A stretch of DNA of 64,000 nt from Isoetes taiwanensis (lineage: Eukaryota; Streptophyta; Lycopodiopsida; Isoetales; Isoetaceae). The first letter of the stretch is position 1. Each line of letters begins with the position of its first letter. The position numbers and the translations under genes were made by a program. The notes under the pieces are model-generated. The model worked only from the letters and a program-made list of their open reading frames with translations. It had not been told where the DNA came from and did no database searches. Positions 10,970 to 23,765 of the stretch are shown here, piece by piece. Where the stretch lies: assembly GCA_021234155.1 (NCBI GenBank), contig JAJEKV010000006.1, positions 2,397,815 through 2,461,814 on the forward strand. Reading direction: 5' to 3'.

Positions 10970-13900
10970 GAATTGCAGGCCATTAGGATTTGTACGTGGA
11001 ATATCAACGAATTAGATAGCAACAAAGTAGCTTTTGCCGGGGATGTTCTCAATCAGTGGGATGTAATCTTCTTGACCGAAACACATGAACATGAGGAGGC
11101 AGGTCTGCCAATCATAACGGGATACCAAGTTCTACATTCAAAGCGGTATGTAAAGGGATGGAGACATAGAGGTTTTGGAGGAGTAGCTTGCTATGTGAAA
11201 GAAGGGCTGGAAATAGTGAAATTGAGAAAAAAGCATTGTACACAATTTATTGTGATTGAGATACCAGGGAGGCATAAGGCAACATATGTAGTAGGCTGCT
11301 ATTTTCCTCCAAGGGATCCCCTACGTATGATCACGCGAACATGGATAGGGATGATCCCTTTCACCACTTGGAACATGTAGCTTTGGAATTGATGGAATTA
11401 GGAGATATAGTCATAATGGGAGACTTTAATGGAATAATTGCAGACAAAGTCAATCAAGGGAACCCGTCTGGATGGAAAGAATGGATGACGAAGAAATGCA
11501 GATAGCGGGTTGGGCCAGGCAAACGTCAGATTCATATGAATACATTATGCCACAAGGGAATCATTTGCTCAATATGTGTGGCGGCCTAGGAATGCTTATT
11601 CTTAATGGGATTCCACGTTTTGCAGACACTCATAAATGCACTTCAAATGGGACGGGGGGAGAGGATCTAGTGTGGTAGATGTGGTGATTGCCCAGGCTCA
11701 GTTCATAGACAAAATATTGGCTTTCACAATTGGAGAAACTAGACCAGAGTCTGACCATGTGCCTATTGTACCTCGAAAGGAAATCCTGTACAAAAGAATG
11801 GCAACAAGTATAGAGGAGTGAAAATGAGCTACAAGAAGGCAGACACATATCAGAACATGTGCGAAGAAAGGTCGCAAGCTCTAATATGGCCAGATACTGC
11901 AGAAATCAGCACAATACTCACAAACATGCTTCTAGAAACAGTGGAGAAATGCTTTATTTCTCATAGAAAAATGAAGGGACTCCCATGTAACATCTGGTTC
12001 GATGCAGAATGCATGGCAGAAAGAGAGCAATATAAGAAGGCAAGTCAGCAAGAGAAACCAACAATAAGGAAAACATACTTCAAGCTGTTGAGGTATAAGA
12101 AAAGGGGATTTTTGAGAAAAAAACAGGAAGAGCTAGTTCTAGAACTCATTGCAAACCCAAAAGATTTTTGGAATAGAGACAACAAAGGACTCACTACCAA
12201 GCTAGAGGCAGAGAACTTACTTGGACATTTGAATACGTTATACCATATTGCTAATGTGGATGATAGTTTGACATGCAACAATGAAATTATGGAAATAACA
12301 GAGAAAGATGTAATTCAGGGGCTGCAGAAACTTGCCAATGGCAAAGCAAGGGATGCAACAGGGCTGACTGCAGAAATGCTTAAATGGGCAGGCCCAAACA
12401 CTACACTAATCATAGTCAAGATGCTAAATGCAGCAGCAAGAGAAGGTTTCCCATCCACATGGCAAATAAACAGAGCAGTGCCGATTCATAAAGCAGGAAG
12501 TGAGACCGATCCAGGAAACTACCGAATGATAATGGTAAGCAGTATTTTCTCTAAACTTTTGGCATCGATTGTTGAACAGAAACTAAGTTTGCGGGCCGAG
12601 ATCCATGGAGTTAGAGCAAAGGGCCAAGCAGGGTTCAGATCTAAAAAGTCTACCATAGACCATCTTCTTACTCTCCGAGCAGCCATAGACTCTATTAAAA
12701 AAACGAAGAAACCATTGTTTGCATTGTTTGTAGACCTAACCAAGGCTTTTGACATGGTTAGGAGATGCAATTTATGGGAAAGAATGGAGCACATAGGGAT
12801 CCCGCTGACCATGAGAAATGCAGTTGCTTGCTTGTATGAGGGTAATTTTTTTATTGACCTACCCAGTTTTTTGACCATCACAGCACATATAAGCACCTTC
12901 ACCAAATAATTTATGTCATCATCATTTGCATCACTAATATGCTCATTATATCCTTTATGTAATAGAAAACACTCATGATTTTTTGAAGGGCAATGAAGGG
13001 CTATGGAAGGGCAATGAAGGGCAGTTTGAAGGGCAATGAAGGGCAGTCAGCACTTGTGCAGCACATGTGTCGCCCACATGCTTTTTTGAGTATGTGAATC
13101 AAAAAAACACCCATGAGAAGGTCCTCATTCAACTGTCTTCTCCCTTAGTGGAGGAATGCAAAGAGTTTGTACATAGTAATGTTGGGGTTAAACAGGGGTG
13201 TCCGCTGTCCCCAACTCTATTCGGCATCTTCATTGATGAACTGGAATCCTGGATCACACAAAAAGGCGGCGAAGGGACAATAGTAAGAGGCTATGCTCTG
13301 TTACTGATCCTGTATGCAGATGATATAGTGCTATTATCAAGAAGTAAAAAGGGGCTACAGAAACATTTAGATGTGTTAGAGGCATTTTGTGACAGGATGC
13401 AAATGAATGTAAACTTAAAGAAAACCAAGATCATAGTATTTGGGACAAAGGCAGATGATTTTATCTTCACATACAAGGGAGAAAAAGTAGATTTGACAAC
13501 ACAATACAAATATCTTGGGCTGTTGGTAGACCAAAATTATAAGTGGAACAAGACAGTAGAACAAAGAGCAGATACTGGTTTGAAAGCCTTGTTTTCCATG
13601 CAAAGGAGATGCAAGAAAGCGGAGATCGTAGATTTTGGACTTAAAAAAATGCTATACAAGACGCTTGTTCAAGCGGTTGTATTATATGGTTGTGAAGTGT
13701 GGGGGCCTGGTTTATCTCGGGATATGTGGAAAAGGATTGAGAAAATCCAAAAGAAATTCTTGATGACAGAGTTAGGAGTTAAACTCCAAACGCCGTATGA
13801 GATGCTCTTAAGTGAAACAGGTCTGATCCCATTGGAAGGGGAGGCAATATGCCATTTCTTGCATTATTACAGTAAAGTCCGGAACATGGATGAAGACGCG

Positions 13901-14414
13901 TACCCATCTTTAGCAATGAAGGAAAGTGCAGGAAAGGGATGGCTAATGGAAGCAAAAAAAATGGTTGGCTAGTTGGGGGATGAATTTAGATTGTATGCCG
14001 TGTGATAAAGATACAATTAGAGAATGGGTAAAGACCAATCTTAGACATAAAGCGTGGACAGGGGCAGGTGTTAAGATGCAAAACTACAAGGACCAGATGA
14101 ATCCAGGACTAAGACCCGTGCCATATCTATTTGAGGGGCTTTCAATGCACAAAAGACATGCGATCTCTAGAATGAGACTTAGCTCACATCACCTCGGGAT
14201 TGAGATGGGAAGATGGGGTGATTTTGATCGAAGCAAAAGGCTTTGTAAAGTTTGTAACTCAGGAGATATAGAAGACGAAACACATTTCCTCCTTGATTGT
14301 CCAACATACCAGGGGCTAAGGAATAGGTTGAGCATTAATGCGAAATCACTTTGTGAGTTCTTTGCACAAACATGCAACGTAACTGGAAGTTTATATTGGA
14401 AGCACAAGAGATAA
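10970..14414 (+). pseudogene. LINE A endonuclease-RT protein, broken
   Basis: The protein would nick DNA and prime reverse transcription at the target. The APE endonuclease begins at once after the TAG (IRICTWNINELD, then FLTETHEHEE, then GDFNG at about 11420, then SDHVPIV near 11750). Breaks occur near 11380 and 11820. RT follows: LANGKARDATGLTAEML, GQAGFRSKKSTIDHLL, FVDLTKAFDM, then, after the insertion, VKQGCPLSPTLFGIF and LYADDIVLLS (about 13310). The C-terminal zinc motif CKVCNSGDIEDETHFLLDC is at about 14250-14310. Catalytic residues look retained, but at least three frameshifts and the insertion make it non-functional. No ATG occurs in roughly the first 110 codons after the TAG. Confidence 0.85.
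12841..13112. mobile_element. 272-bp non-coding insertion (MITE-like) in LINE A
   Basis: This segment interrupts the RT between LYE and KVLIQLS. It is flanked by the 5-bp direct repeat ATGAG (12836-12840 and 13113-13117). Joining the flanks restores the reading CLYEKVLIQLS, as in copies B and D. The ends are imperfect inverted repeats: GGTAATTTTTTTATTGA against the complement of TGAATCAAAAAAACACCC. The interior has tandem GAAGGGCAAT units (about 12985-13045). There is no coding capacity. A 5-bp duplication is not diagnostic of a common plant superfamily, so the class is left open. Confidence 0.7.
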
Positions 14415-14562
14415 GAGGGGTCTCAATAAGAAGATATAAACACTTACTTCAAGAATTTGAAGAAGATGACAGAGAAGAGTAGGAGAGCAGTAGTAGTGTT
14501 TACTTTTTATGAGTAAACACACAAACTTTTGATGTAAATATTTGGTATTTGCAACATCTAAT

Positions 14563-14576
14563 AGACCTGATGGTCT
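14563..14576 (+). other. LINE A 3' stem-loop
   Basis: AGACC, a four-base loop and GGTCT form a perfect 5-bp stem about 20 bp before the (TC)n tail. The same element recurs at the 3' ends of copies B, C, D and E and, in related form, in the family-2 LINEs. In other LINEs a 3' RNA stem-loop is the RT recognition signal; that role here is inferred from conservation and position. Confidence 0.7.
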
Positions 14577-14591
14577 CATAGATGGAAAAAT

Positions 14592-14595
<4 letters not shown>

Positions 14596-14647
<52 letters not shown>
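14596..14647. repeat. (TC)n microsatellite between LINE A and LINE B
   Basis: A pure dinucleotide tract of 52 bp. It directly follows the LINE A 3' end (preceded by AAAATAAAA) and directly precedes the ORF1 ATG of LINE B, so it serves both as the tail of A and as the 5' flank of B. Confidence 0.97.
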
Positions 14648-14649
<2 letters not shown>

Positions 14650-15532
14650 GGCGCAGGGACAGAAAACTAGGGCTAAAAAACGTGATGGGTCTGTGACCGA
14701 AGTAGGGGGGGCCAAGACTGGGCCGGAACTAAGTGGGCCGGAATCTGCATTAGGTGTCTCGATCCCTGCAGGGACAACAAAAACGAAACAGGAAAAACAA
14801 AAGAAAATACCCCTGCAATCGATGACATCCAAATCCGATTCTGATGGAGAGTCCAGCGCTGGGTCTGATAGCATTTCGTTGGCAACCATTTGGAAGGAGC
14901 TTAACTTGTTTCGTCAAGAGACAGCTGCAAGGGAAGGCAAATGGCTGGAAGCACAGGAAGAACTGATTGCAGAAATCAGAAGGCTCAGGGAAGAGAATAA
15001 AATGCTGAGGGAAAATGTGACAGTGATGCGAACAGAGATGGATGATGTAAAGGCAGAAATGGAAGAAATGAAAATTCAGCTACAAACTAACCTGGCCACT
15101 GAATCTTCTGAAGAAATTGATGCATTGAAGGCACAATTCCAAACATATGTAGAAGAACAGGATAGAAGGCAAAGATCTCTGAATCTCCGGATTGTTGGCT
15201 TAACAGAGACTAATAATGAAAATACAAAGATGGCAGTTGAGAGATTCTTTGCTGATAATTTGAAGGTGAATGACGCCGAAATAGCAGAAGCTTATAGAGT
15301 TGGCAAAAAGGATGTGGGCACAAGAAACATAGTAGTACGGTTCACTAGCAGAGATGCACGATTTGCTATTCTAAAAAGCAGAAGCCAGCTAAAAGGGCAA
15401 TTCATCTAAATCAACGAGGACTTAACTAAAGATCAAATGCAGGCTAAAAAACAGGAATTGGAGAAGGTTAAGGAGGCTAGAGCCAATAATCAGAAGGTGT
15501 CCTGGAGAAAGGGAAAAGCAATCATAGAAGCA
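14648..15532 (+). pseudogene. LINE B ORF1 (coiled coil plus RRM-like), one premature stop
   Basis: ORF1 proteins of LINEs bind their RNA to form the retrotransposition particle. The frame opens at the ATG that touches the (TC)n tract. Residues 1-75 are low-complexity (Lys, Ser, Gly). Residues about 80-165 are a strong coiled coil rich in Glu, Lys, Leu and Met heptads. Residues about 175-253 (RSLNLRIVGLTE, then EAYRVGKKDVGTRNIVVRF) resemble the RRM-like domain of L1 ORF1p (Transposase_22 type). A TAA at 15407-15409 interrupts it. The same frame then continues (INEDLTKDQMQAKK) to the conserved TAG at 15533. Copy C reads IWVNDDLTKTQFQQR at the TAA position, so the TAA is a private mutation. Confidence 0.8.
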
Positions 15533-15535
15533 TAG

Positions 15536-18500
15536 GAAGCTGCGGAGGCCTTCAGATTAGCAATCTGGAATGTAAATAGACTTACGGTGGAAAAGGTAAC
15601 TTATATGGAAGACATACTGAGTAGAGTAGATATGATCTGTTTTATTGAAACTAAGGAGCATGACTTGTATGGTTTGCCGGAGATTGAGAGTTTTGAAAAT
15701 GTTTATTCTATCAAAAACACCAGGTTCAAACATGGTGATTGTGGTAATGGCGGATTGGCCTGCTATGTGAGAAGAGAATATAGACATCTGATTAAGGGCT
15801 TAAAGCAAGACATCAATAATCAGTTTTTATGGATCACAATACAGAGAGATACATGCATGATATACATGGCGATATGCTATTTTGCTCCAGCCCATAAGCA
15901 GGCCTATGCCCATGTTGCTGATGCATCCAGTGATGATCCTTTCTTTTATCTAGAACAGGACATCATGAAATACCAGGAAAAAGGGGAAGTAATTGTGACT
16001 AGAGACTTTAATAGTCGCACAGCCAGTATACAATCCACGGTATATGTGGGAGATGACGATCCATTATGGTTAGAATCTGGAGATGATATCTTGCTTGAAA
16101 AGAATGGATTGAAACGAAAATCAAGTGACAATACAATAACCAACAGGGAGACATCTACTAAATTTATGCAGCAGTATAGGTATGTTCTTAATTAACAGTA
16201 TTGCTCGCTTCCCAAAATCAGGAGGATATACATGCCGTGGCAGGAGTGTAGTAGATTATTTAATTTGTGGTGAATCCACAATCAATCAGATTTGTGATTT
16301 TGAGGTTATGGATGATAGAATAGAATCGGATCATGTGCCGCTGCTCTTTGTAGTCCCGTCTATGATGACAAAAGCAAAAGAATTTGTTGGAGCACCAAAG
16401 CCTAAGATGAGGTTTGATCACACAAAAGCTGACTTGTATAAGTTACATGTGGAAGGTAGATTAGAAAGCTTAGTGTGGCCAGATGATGTGAATGAATTGA
16501 ATGCTATGATCACTGATGCTCTTTTAGACTCAGCCACGGAATGCTTTGTGCCCCATAGGGTTCTGAAGGGACTTAAATGTAATTCCTGGTATGATACAGA
16601 TTGCAAAGAGCTGAAGAAGAGGATGCAACAAGCTGCTGGGACACAGAAACAATGCCTTAAGAAGGAACTCAGACGCATGACAAGACGTAAGAAGAGGGTC
16701 TATCTTAAACGAAAACAAGAGGAGCTTGTACTCATGTACCTACAGGAACCAAAGAAATTTTGGAACAAAATGAAGCAAGCTAAATCCGCAGACATTCCGC
16801 TTACTGCCCAGGAACTGTGGCAACATGTAAGTGCTCTATATAACATGCCTGGAGTGGATGTAGACAGAAAGGGAATGTCCGAATTTACATTTTTTGAAGA
16901 GGATGTCATTGATGGGATAAAGAAATTAGCCAATGGTCAAGAGATGCTCATGGGCTGGGGGCTGAGCTTCTAAAATGGGCTGGATGCAGAAAACGTGGAG
17001 TGACTAAAATGCTAAATAAGGCTTTGGAAAATGGGTTTCCTGATGCATGGCAGACAAACAGGGTGGTACCAATTTGGAAAGGAGGAGAGCCATCTAATCC
17101 ACATAACTATCGCACGTTGATGGTAAGTAGTCTCTTTTCCAAATTGTTTGCTTCTATTATTGAGAAAAAACTTAGTACATGGGCAGAGTCTGAGAATATA
17201 CGAGCTGAAAGTCAAGCAGGTTTTAGAACTGGCAGATCCACCTTGGATCATTTGGTCACATTAAAGACAGTTATGGATTCTGTTAAAGGTAAGAAAAAGC
17301 TGGTATACATTCTTTTTGTGGATTTTAAAAAAGCATTTGATAAAGTGCCCAGGGATAAGCTGTGGGAAAGGATGGAACACCTACAAGTACCTATAGCATT
17401 AAGAGAAGCAGTACGGACTCTATATGAAAAGGTATTAGTGCAATTATCATTTCCGTTTGCTCTTGATGCTCCTACCAAAATCCCAAGCAACATTGGTGTC
17501 AAACAGGGCTGCCCTTTGTCGCCAACCTTATTTGGATTGTTTATTGATAGCTTAGATGGATGGCTCGCAGAAAATGGGGGTGGAGGCACTGACTTATATG
17601 GTCATGTGATACGGCTTTTGTTGTATGCTGATGATGTCGTAATCTTTGCCCGTTCGAAGGACCATATGCAGAGACATCTTGATGCGTTATCTTTGTTTTG
17701 CACTCACACAGGCATGCAGGTGAACTTGGATAAAACAAAAATGATGGATGTTGGGATACTCAAGCAAGAACATCACTTCAGATTTAATGGGAATGATGTA
17801 CAGGTACGTGACTCGTACAAATATTTGGGCTTGACTATTCATAGAAATCATAGATGGAACATGTGCATAGCGCAAAGGGTGGAAGGAGGGCTAAAGGCTT
17901 TATATGCTCTACAAAGCTTGAGCAGAAAAATACACATATGGTCATGGCAATTAAAAATTAAACTCTTTTTTGCATTGGTACAAACAATGGTTCTATATGG
18001 AAGCGAAGTCTGGGGGCCTAGCTTACCTAAGAATCTTTGGGAAGATATTGAGCAGGTACTGAAAAAGTTTTTGAGACAGGAGCTTGGTGTAAAAATGCAG
18101 ACTCCCTTTCCCATGCTGCTTGCTGAATGTGGACTAATGCCAATGGAAGGAGAAGCTCTTGTTAGATGCATTAGATATGTGAAGAAATTGTGGCTCTCCT
18201 ACCGAGCTATGCAAGCGAGTTCAGGGGCTGGTTGGTACTTTGACGTTAAACAATGGATGAGTAAATGGAACATTTCTTTGGAGGAGGCATTGCTTTATGA
18301 TGGGGATATCAGGAGATGGATTAAACAGAAAGTTATGGATAAACTTTGGCTGAACCCACAACCAAAGATGAGTATGTATAGGTTTAACATGAATCCTTGT
18401 CTAACGCAAGCTGTGCACTTACAGGTTAATATCTCAGTTGGTAAGAGGCACGCAATCAGTAGGATGAGACTCAGCTCCCATAGATTGGAGGTTGAGGTAG

Positions 18501-18823
18501 GCCGTTGGGGAAAGATCGCCAGAGACAACCGGACATGTAAGGTTTGTGGCAGTGGGGATGTCGAAGATGAGCATCATGTGATGATAAGCTGCCCGGCTTA
18601 TGTGATGATCAGAGATAGGTATGGTATTATGGCTAATAATTTGATTGAGTTGTTCTCGCTAGATGCTAACTTAGTGGGGTCTTTCATTATTGAAGTCTTA
18701 CAACATAGAGAATCTCATGTGAAACAATTACAAAATTTGTTATGTGATAATGAGATTGATGATGATTGGGGGGAGGAGCCTGAGGAAGTCTTTGATGTAG
18801 ACTTCCCAGAAGACTTGATGTAA
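15536..18823 (+). pseudogene. LINE B endonuclease-RT protein, frameshifted
   Basis: The protein follows the TAG in frame: FRLAIWNVNRL is the first endonuclease motif and the first ATG comes only after it. Next come CFIETKEHD, TRDFNSRTA (usual Gly of GDFN replaced by Arg) and SDHVPLLF (about 16330). Frameshifts occur near 16190 and 16950. The frame 17000-18823 (607 codons) carries most of RT: QAGFRTGRSTLDHLV, FVDFKKAFDKV, VKQGCPLSPTLFGLF and LYADDVVIFA (about 17620). It ends with the C-terminal zinc motif CKVCGSGDVEDEHHVMISC and an acidic tail. This is the second-best preserved RT frame of the family in the window. Confidence 0.87.
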
Positions 18824-18844
18824 AAGTGAAATTTTTTGTCTTAT

Positions 18845-18859
18845 AGACCTATGAGGTCT
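18845..18859 (+). other. LINE B 3' stem-loop
   Basis: AGACCT, a three-base loop and AGGTCT form a 6-bp perfect stem, followed by CCATAGACGTAATA and the TTTCA/TC tail. The sequence differs from copies A, C and D in the loop-proximal pair but keeps the pairing, as expected if the structure rather than the sequence is selected. Confidence 0.7.
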
Positions 18860-18882
18860 CCATAGACGTAATACATTTCATT

Positions 18883-20305
<1,423 letters not shown>

Positions 20306-20489
20306 ATGGCATATAGTAAGTTTAAAAGCGGTGCATTACTTATTGCTCTTATTTCAGAAGCTATATTCATTTGTTTGCTTTATGAATCGTTATACAGACC
20401 AATTCCTAAGCTTTTGAGGGATTCTAGTTCCACTGCATCTGCAAGTTCCTCATCATCGGATGTGTCAAGTGTCTGGCTGAGAAGGTAAG
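20306..20489 (+). CDS. Possible first exon of a membrane-anchored protein (unrecognised)
   Basis: A 60-codon frame begins at an ATG. Residues about 8-26 (SGALLIALISEAIFICLLY) form a hydrophobic segment, preceded by Lys residues and followed by a basic then Ser-rich stretch. This is the pattern of an N-terminal signal anchor. The frame ends in LRR immediately before AAG|GTAAGT, a strong plant 5' splice site (GTAAGT at about 20487-20492). No matching downstream exon was found, so it could be a captured or orphan exon. The family is not recognised. Confidence 0.35.
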
Positions 20490-20732
20490 TCCATAGAACT
20501 GTCTGAAAATCATACAAAAGAAAATTAGTCGGGACTAGGGACTACGGTCAAATATTGCAATGATGGTTTTGCCTTAGGTTGAAACAAAAAAACGTCCAAT
20601 TAGGCCGAAAGAAAGCACTTTCAATACAGATTTCGGAGCTGAGCAAGATGTGGGACGCACTTAGTGCTGATTTTTGCCAGTTTTTAGTTGGCCTTTGCAA
20701 TGGCTAGCGTCAAGGATTAGGTTAGAATTGGA

Positions 20733-21143
20733 ATGTTAGGTGACTTCTTGGCTATGATGAAAGGACATTTTCCAAAAGGTTTGATGTTCTTTGCTTGTGC
20801 TACAGACTTCACAAGAGCACACTCTTTGCAAAGTAGAATTTGCATGGTAGATCTCTTAGGCCGTGCTGGGTGCTTTAAGGAATCTAGAAGCTTACTTAAG
20901 GATATGTTGCAACTTGATATTTGTCTATGGATGACAATAATTACGGCTTGCAAGATACACTGCAATATGGAGTTGGGGAGTCAATGCTTTGATGAAATTG
21001 TTTGTTTAGATCCATTGTATGTCGTAGTATACGTGATCATGTCAAACATGTATGCTGAAGCTCACATGAAAGAGGCTGCTAATGAAATTGAAATGTTAAA
21101 ACATATGCATGGGCACAATCTGGACGAACCTGTATATGATTGA
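20733..21143 (+). pseudogene. PPR protein fragment (last repeats and E domain)
   Basis: The 136-codon frame matches the C-terminal part of PLS-type pentatricopeptide repeat proteins, which bind organellar RNA for editing or processing. It includes RICMVDLLGRAGCFKESRSLL, then a motif like LDICLWMTIITACKIHCNMELG, then LDPLYVVVYVIMSNMYAEA. This is the typical end of the last repeat running into the E region. There is no upstream PPR array and no DYW domain after it, and several consensus positions are altered. It is best read as an isolated fragment. A second copy of part of it lies near 23620-23710. Confidence 0.7.
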
Positions 21144-22725
21144 TAGTAGTGTAGGTTTGAAACAAAACTTGATCTGATATAGGGAATCCTCCCGGAGACC
21201 AATCATGCTTTGAGCATCATTTGAAAATTTGATCATCAAGAGTTTCACAAACTAGTAGCTGCTTCATGTTGTGAGGAGTTGTTTCACCTCTTATACTGTT
21301 CTCATAAGCTGTAAAAGGGGAACTTATATGGGTCTCTACTACGACAATCAATTATTGGATGGTGTAGGAGCCATTACGGATATACATAGCCTTTCCTAGA
21401 AGTCTTGGATTGTGGTCAACTTGCTAATAGCGGCTCCTTGGATTGTGCAATGGCATAAGGCCCTTTGTCTATTGATAATCTAACCTAGGCATCTTACTTA
21501 TTAAGCCCTTGCATCTTTAGGAGATTCTGCCACACAACATGCACAGTAAAAAGTGTTAAGAAGGGAATTGACAGTCATATGTTCGAATGGAGTGATCAGA
21601 TGGGCTGAATTGATAATTTGCACAGAGGTTTGGGAGCTTATAGGAATTGGGTATGAAGAAGTTGGCAACCTCTTCATCCATAGTCAATGTCATATTTTCA
21701 AGTTACTGTTCTCCTATGCCTTGATGCCATTAAGAGCATGTCTCCTTAGTTGCTTGGACCCTCCCAAGGGCGGAATCAGAAAGGACTCTAGATATTGGGA
21801 CTGCTTTATCAATTAGCATTCAAATGAATGGCCATTGGCAATGCTGCACGTCTCTTTAGTTGCTTGCACCCTCCAAGGGAGGGATCATAAAAGACTCTAG
21901 ATATGGGACTGCTTTACCAATTAGCATTCAACCATCTAAACATTTTGACTACCATCTTTAGAGTTCAAACCATGCGTCCCTTGTGCCCCGAGACAATTTT
22001 GACAGTGCAGAAAGGGATTTGACATGGGAGCGTATCAGCTGTTGTAGTCCTTTTTCCTAATATATACTAGTGGGTCCAGGACTTCAAACCCTGCCTTCCC
22101 TTGTTGTCTGCACATCAAAGATGGTCAACTTATTCTGCCCAGGAAGTTCCAACACCATTTCCCAAGACTATGATAATGTTTGCATGTTTATAGTCACAAG
22201 CTTAAACTTGCAGGGAATTTTCCTGCTGAAATGTATGCTCATACTTAATACTCTTAAAGAACTATTGCCAGATGAGTGAGATTTCAGCAGGAATGACTTG
22301 AAGATTGGAAGGAACATGATTTTTTTGCACAGACAAGACAAGGTATGATATAGTGCTTGAAGCATACGAAATTCAGGTGGCCATTGAAAAGTATTTTTAG
22401 ATGACATACAAATAAACATTTGTTGGCTAGATCATTTGTAACTTATCTGCAAGCAAAATAACAGTCGATGATCATGGACAAGAAAGCCTGATGCGTGTAC
22501 AAAACCAGATATAGCCATCGTGAATCTGGTGTGCAATGCCTTAAATCTTCAGAGTATTCAATTTGCATATCAGAGCGACCCTAATTGGGATGGCTGATTG
22601 AGGCACTTAACTCTGTGGAGCACAAGCATTAGCAACAAGGAGTTCCTCTTTCTAAAAACCTCGCTCATCGTTTGCTGGAAGCATGCAATGAAGGGCGAGG
22701 CTTAATCCTTGGTAGCTGAATACAG
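21144..22725. repeat. Unassigned region with an 87-bp tandem duplication
   Basis: No gene is recognised. The segment 21737-21823 (CATGTCTCCTTAGTTGCTTG ... AATTAGCATTCAA) is repeated with mismatches at 21847-21931, separated by about 23 bp. The other frames here are short and of no recognisable family. Confidence 0.55.
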
Positions 22726-23765
22726 TTGATGAAAATCAATGGGCTAGATTTGTATGTTGTCTTCATTCGCGTATTTGCCTCTTGTGTAATTTTGATTGAA
22801 ACAAACCATGCATTGAGCAGGGTTTTTGAGCCAGATCAATCTACATGGGTTGCAATTGTTGACATGCTTTCTAAGCTTGGGGAAGATGAAATGGCAGTGC
22901 ACAAGTTGAACATATATTCTAGCCTATTGAAAGCATATGGCTATGTTTCTACAATAGATCATGACATGAGTATTCAGAAATGTCTGAAGGATATGGCCAT
23001 AATGGTGAAGGCTTTCTTCCTGCAGCAACAAGGCAGAAATCCAGAGAAAATCAGCATCTTAAAGGCATGTGCTAGCGAGGAGCTAGAAAGCATGACAGGT
23101 TTATTCAAAAGCTGGCCATTGAAAGAGGCTTCAATCTGAACAACGTAATTGGTAATACTCATTGACAGGAATGCAAAAATCCAAAAGCTTAGAAGATTCA
23201 CTTGGTATCTTTGATGTCGTGGCATGGGGTGCAATGATTGAGAGGTTATGTTGAAGGGATTCTTGCTCTCCAATGCTTTGAGCAAGCGCATGCAGCATGA
23301 GAGAATAAAGCCGAGCAAAGGCACATTTGTAAGTCTTCTGGAACATCAATGCCATAGGTCATGGCAGATATCCTGGTGAATACCATAGTTGAGATGCATA
23401 TTTGACAGCTCTTCTCAGAGGAACGTGATATCACGAGGAGCAATTATTAGCTTGATGAAATTGACGGCCCTGTGGAGTGCTTGGATCAAATGCAAAGTTA
23501 AGGCATTGAAGCAAGCAGTATTATATTTACTGGCATTCTTACTAATACAACTAAGGGGGATGGCGGAGGTGGGCTTTTGCTATTGAGAAACTATGGGAGT
23601 AAACCCGTTTTATGTCATAGTACTTACATGGTAGATCTCTTAGGCCTTGTTGGGTACTTTTAAGGAAGCCAGAAGCTTCCTTAACGGTATAATGCAACTT
23701 GATATTTGTCATGATTATGAAGGTTCTTGTTGAGCCTGTCTCAAATGTTCTGACTATATTGCAAG
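22726..23765 (+). pseudogene. Degenerate PPR gene remnants
   Basis: This is a broken run with weak PPR character. The frame 22726-23139 reads FEPDQSTWVAIVDMLSKLGEDEMA, helix pairs reminiscent of PPR repeats. After several stops, about 23520-23600 reads like a G(I)LTATTKGGMAEVGFCYFETM repeat in mixed frames. Then 23620-23710 (ACATGGTAGATCTCTTAGGC ...) is a near-copy of the MVDLLGRAG segment at 20845-20930. Two PPR fragments related to each other therefore bracket 22 kb on the same strand. No function is expected. Confidence 0.5.

Larger units (their letters stand above)
10900..14595 (+). mobile_element. TC-associated LINE, copy A
   Basis: A non-LTR retrotransposon starts within the last codons of ORF1 (reading WRKGKVVIEDIGE) and is followed in frame by TAG (10967-10969) and then the endonuclease-RT protein. 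A 272-bp insertion at 12841-13112 splits the RT. The 3' UTR holds the stem-loop AGACCTGATGGTCT (14563-14576) and then passes into (TC)n. Unlike copies B, C, D and E, its 5' end joins L1-like sequence, not a (TC)n tract. LINE B follows directly after the shared (TC)n, giving a head-to-tail pair. Confidence 0.85.
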
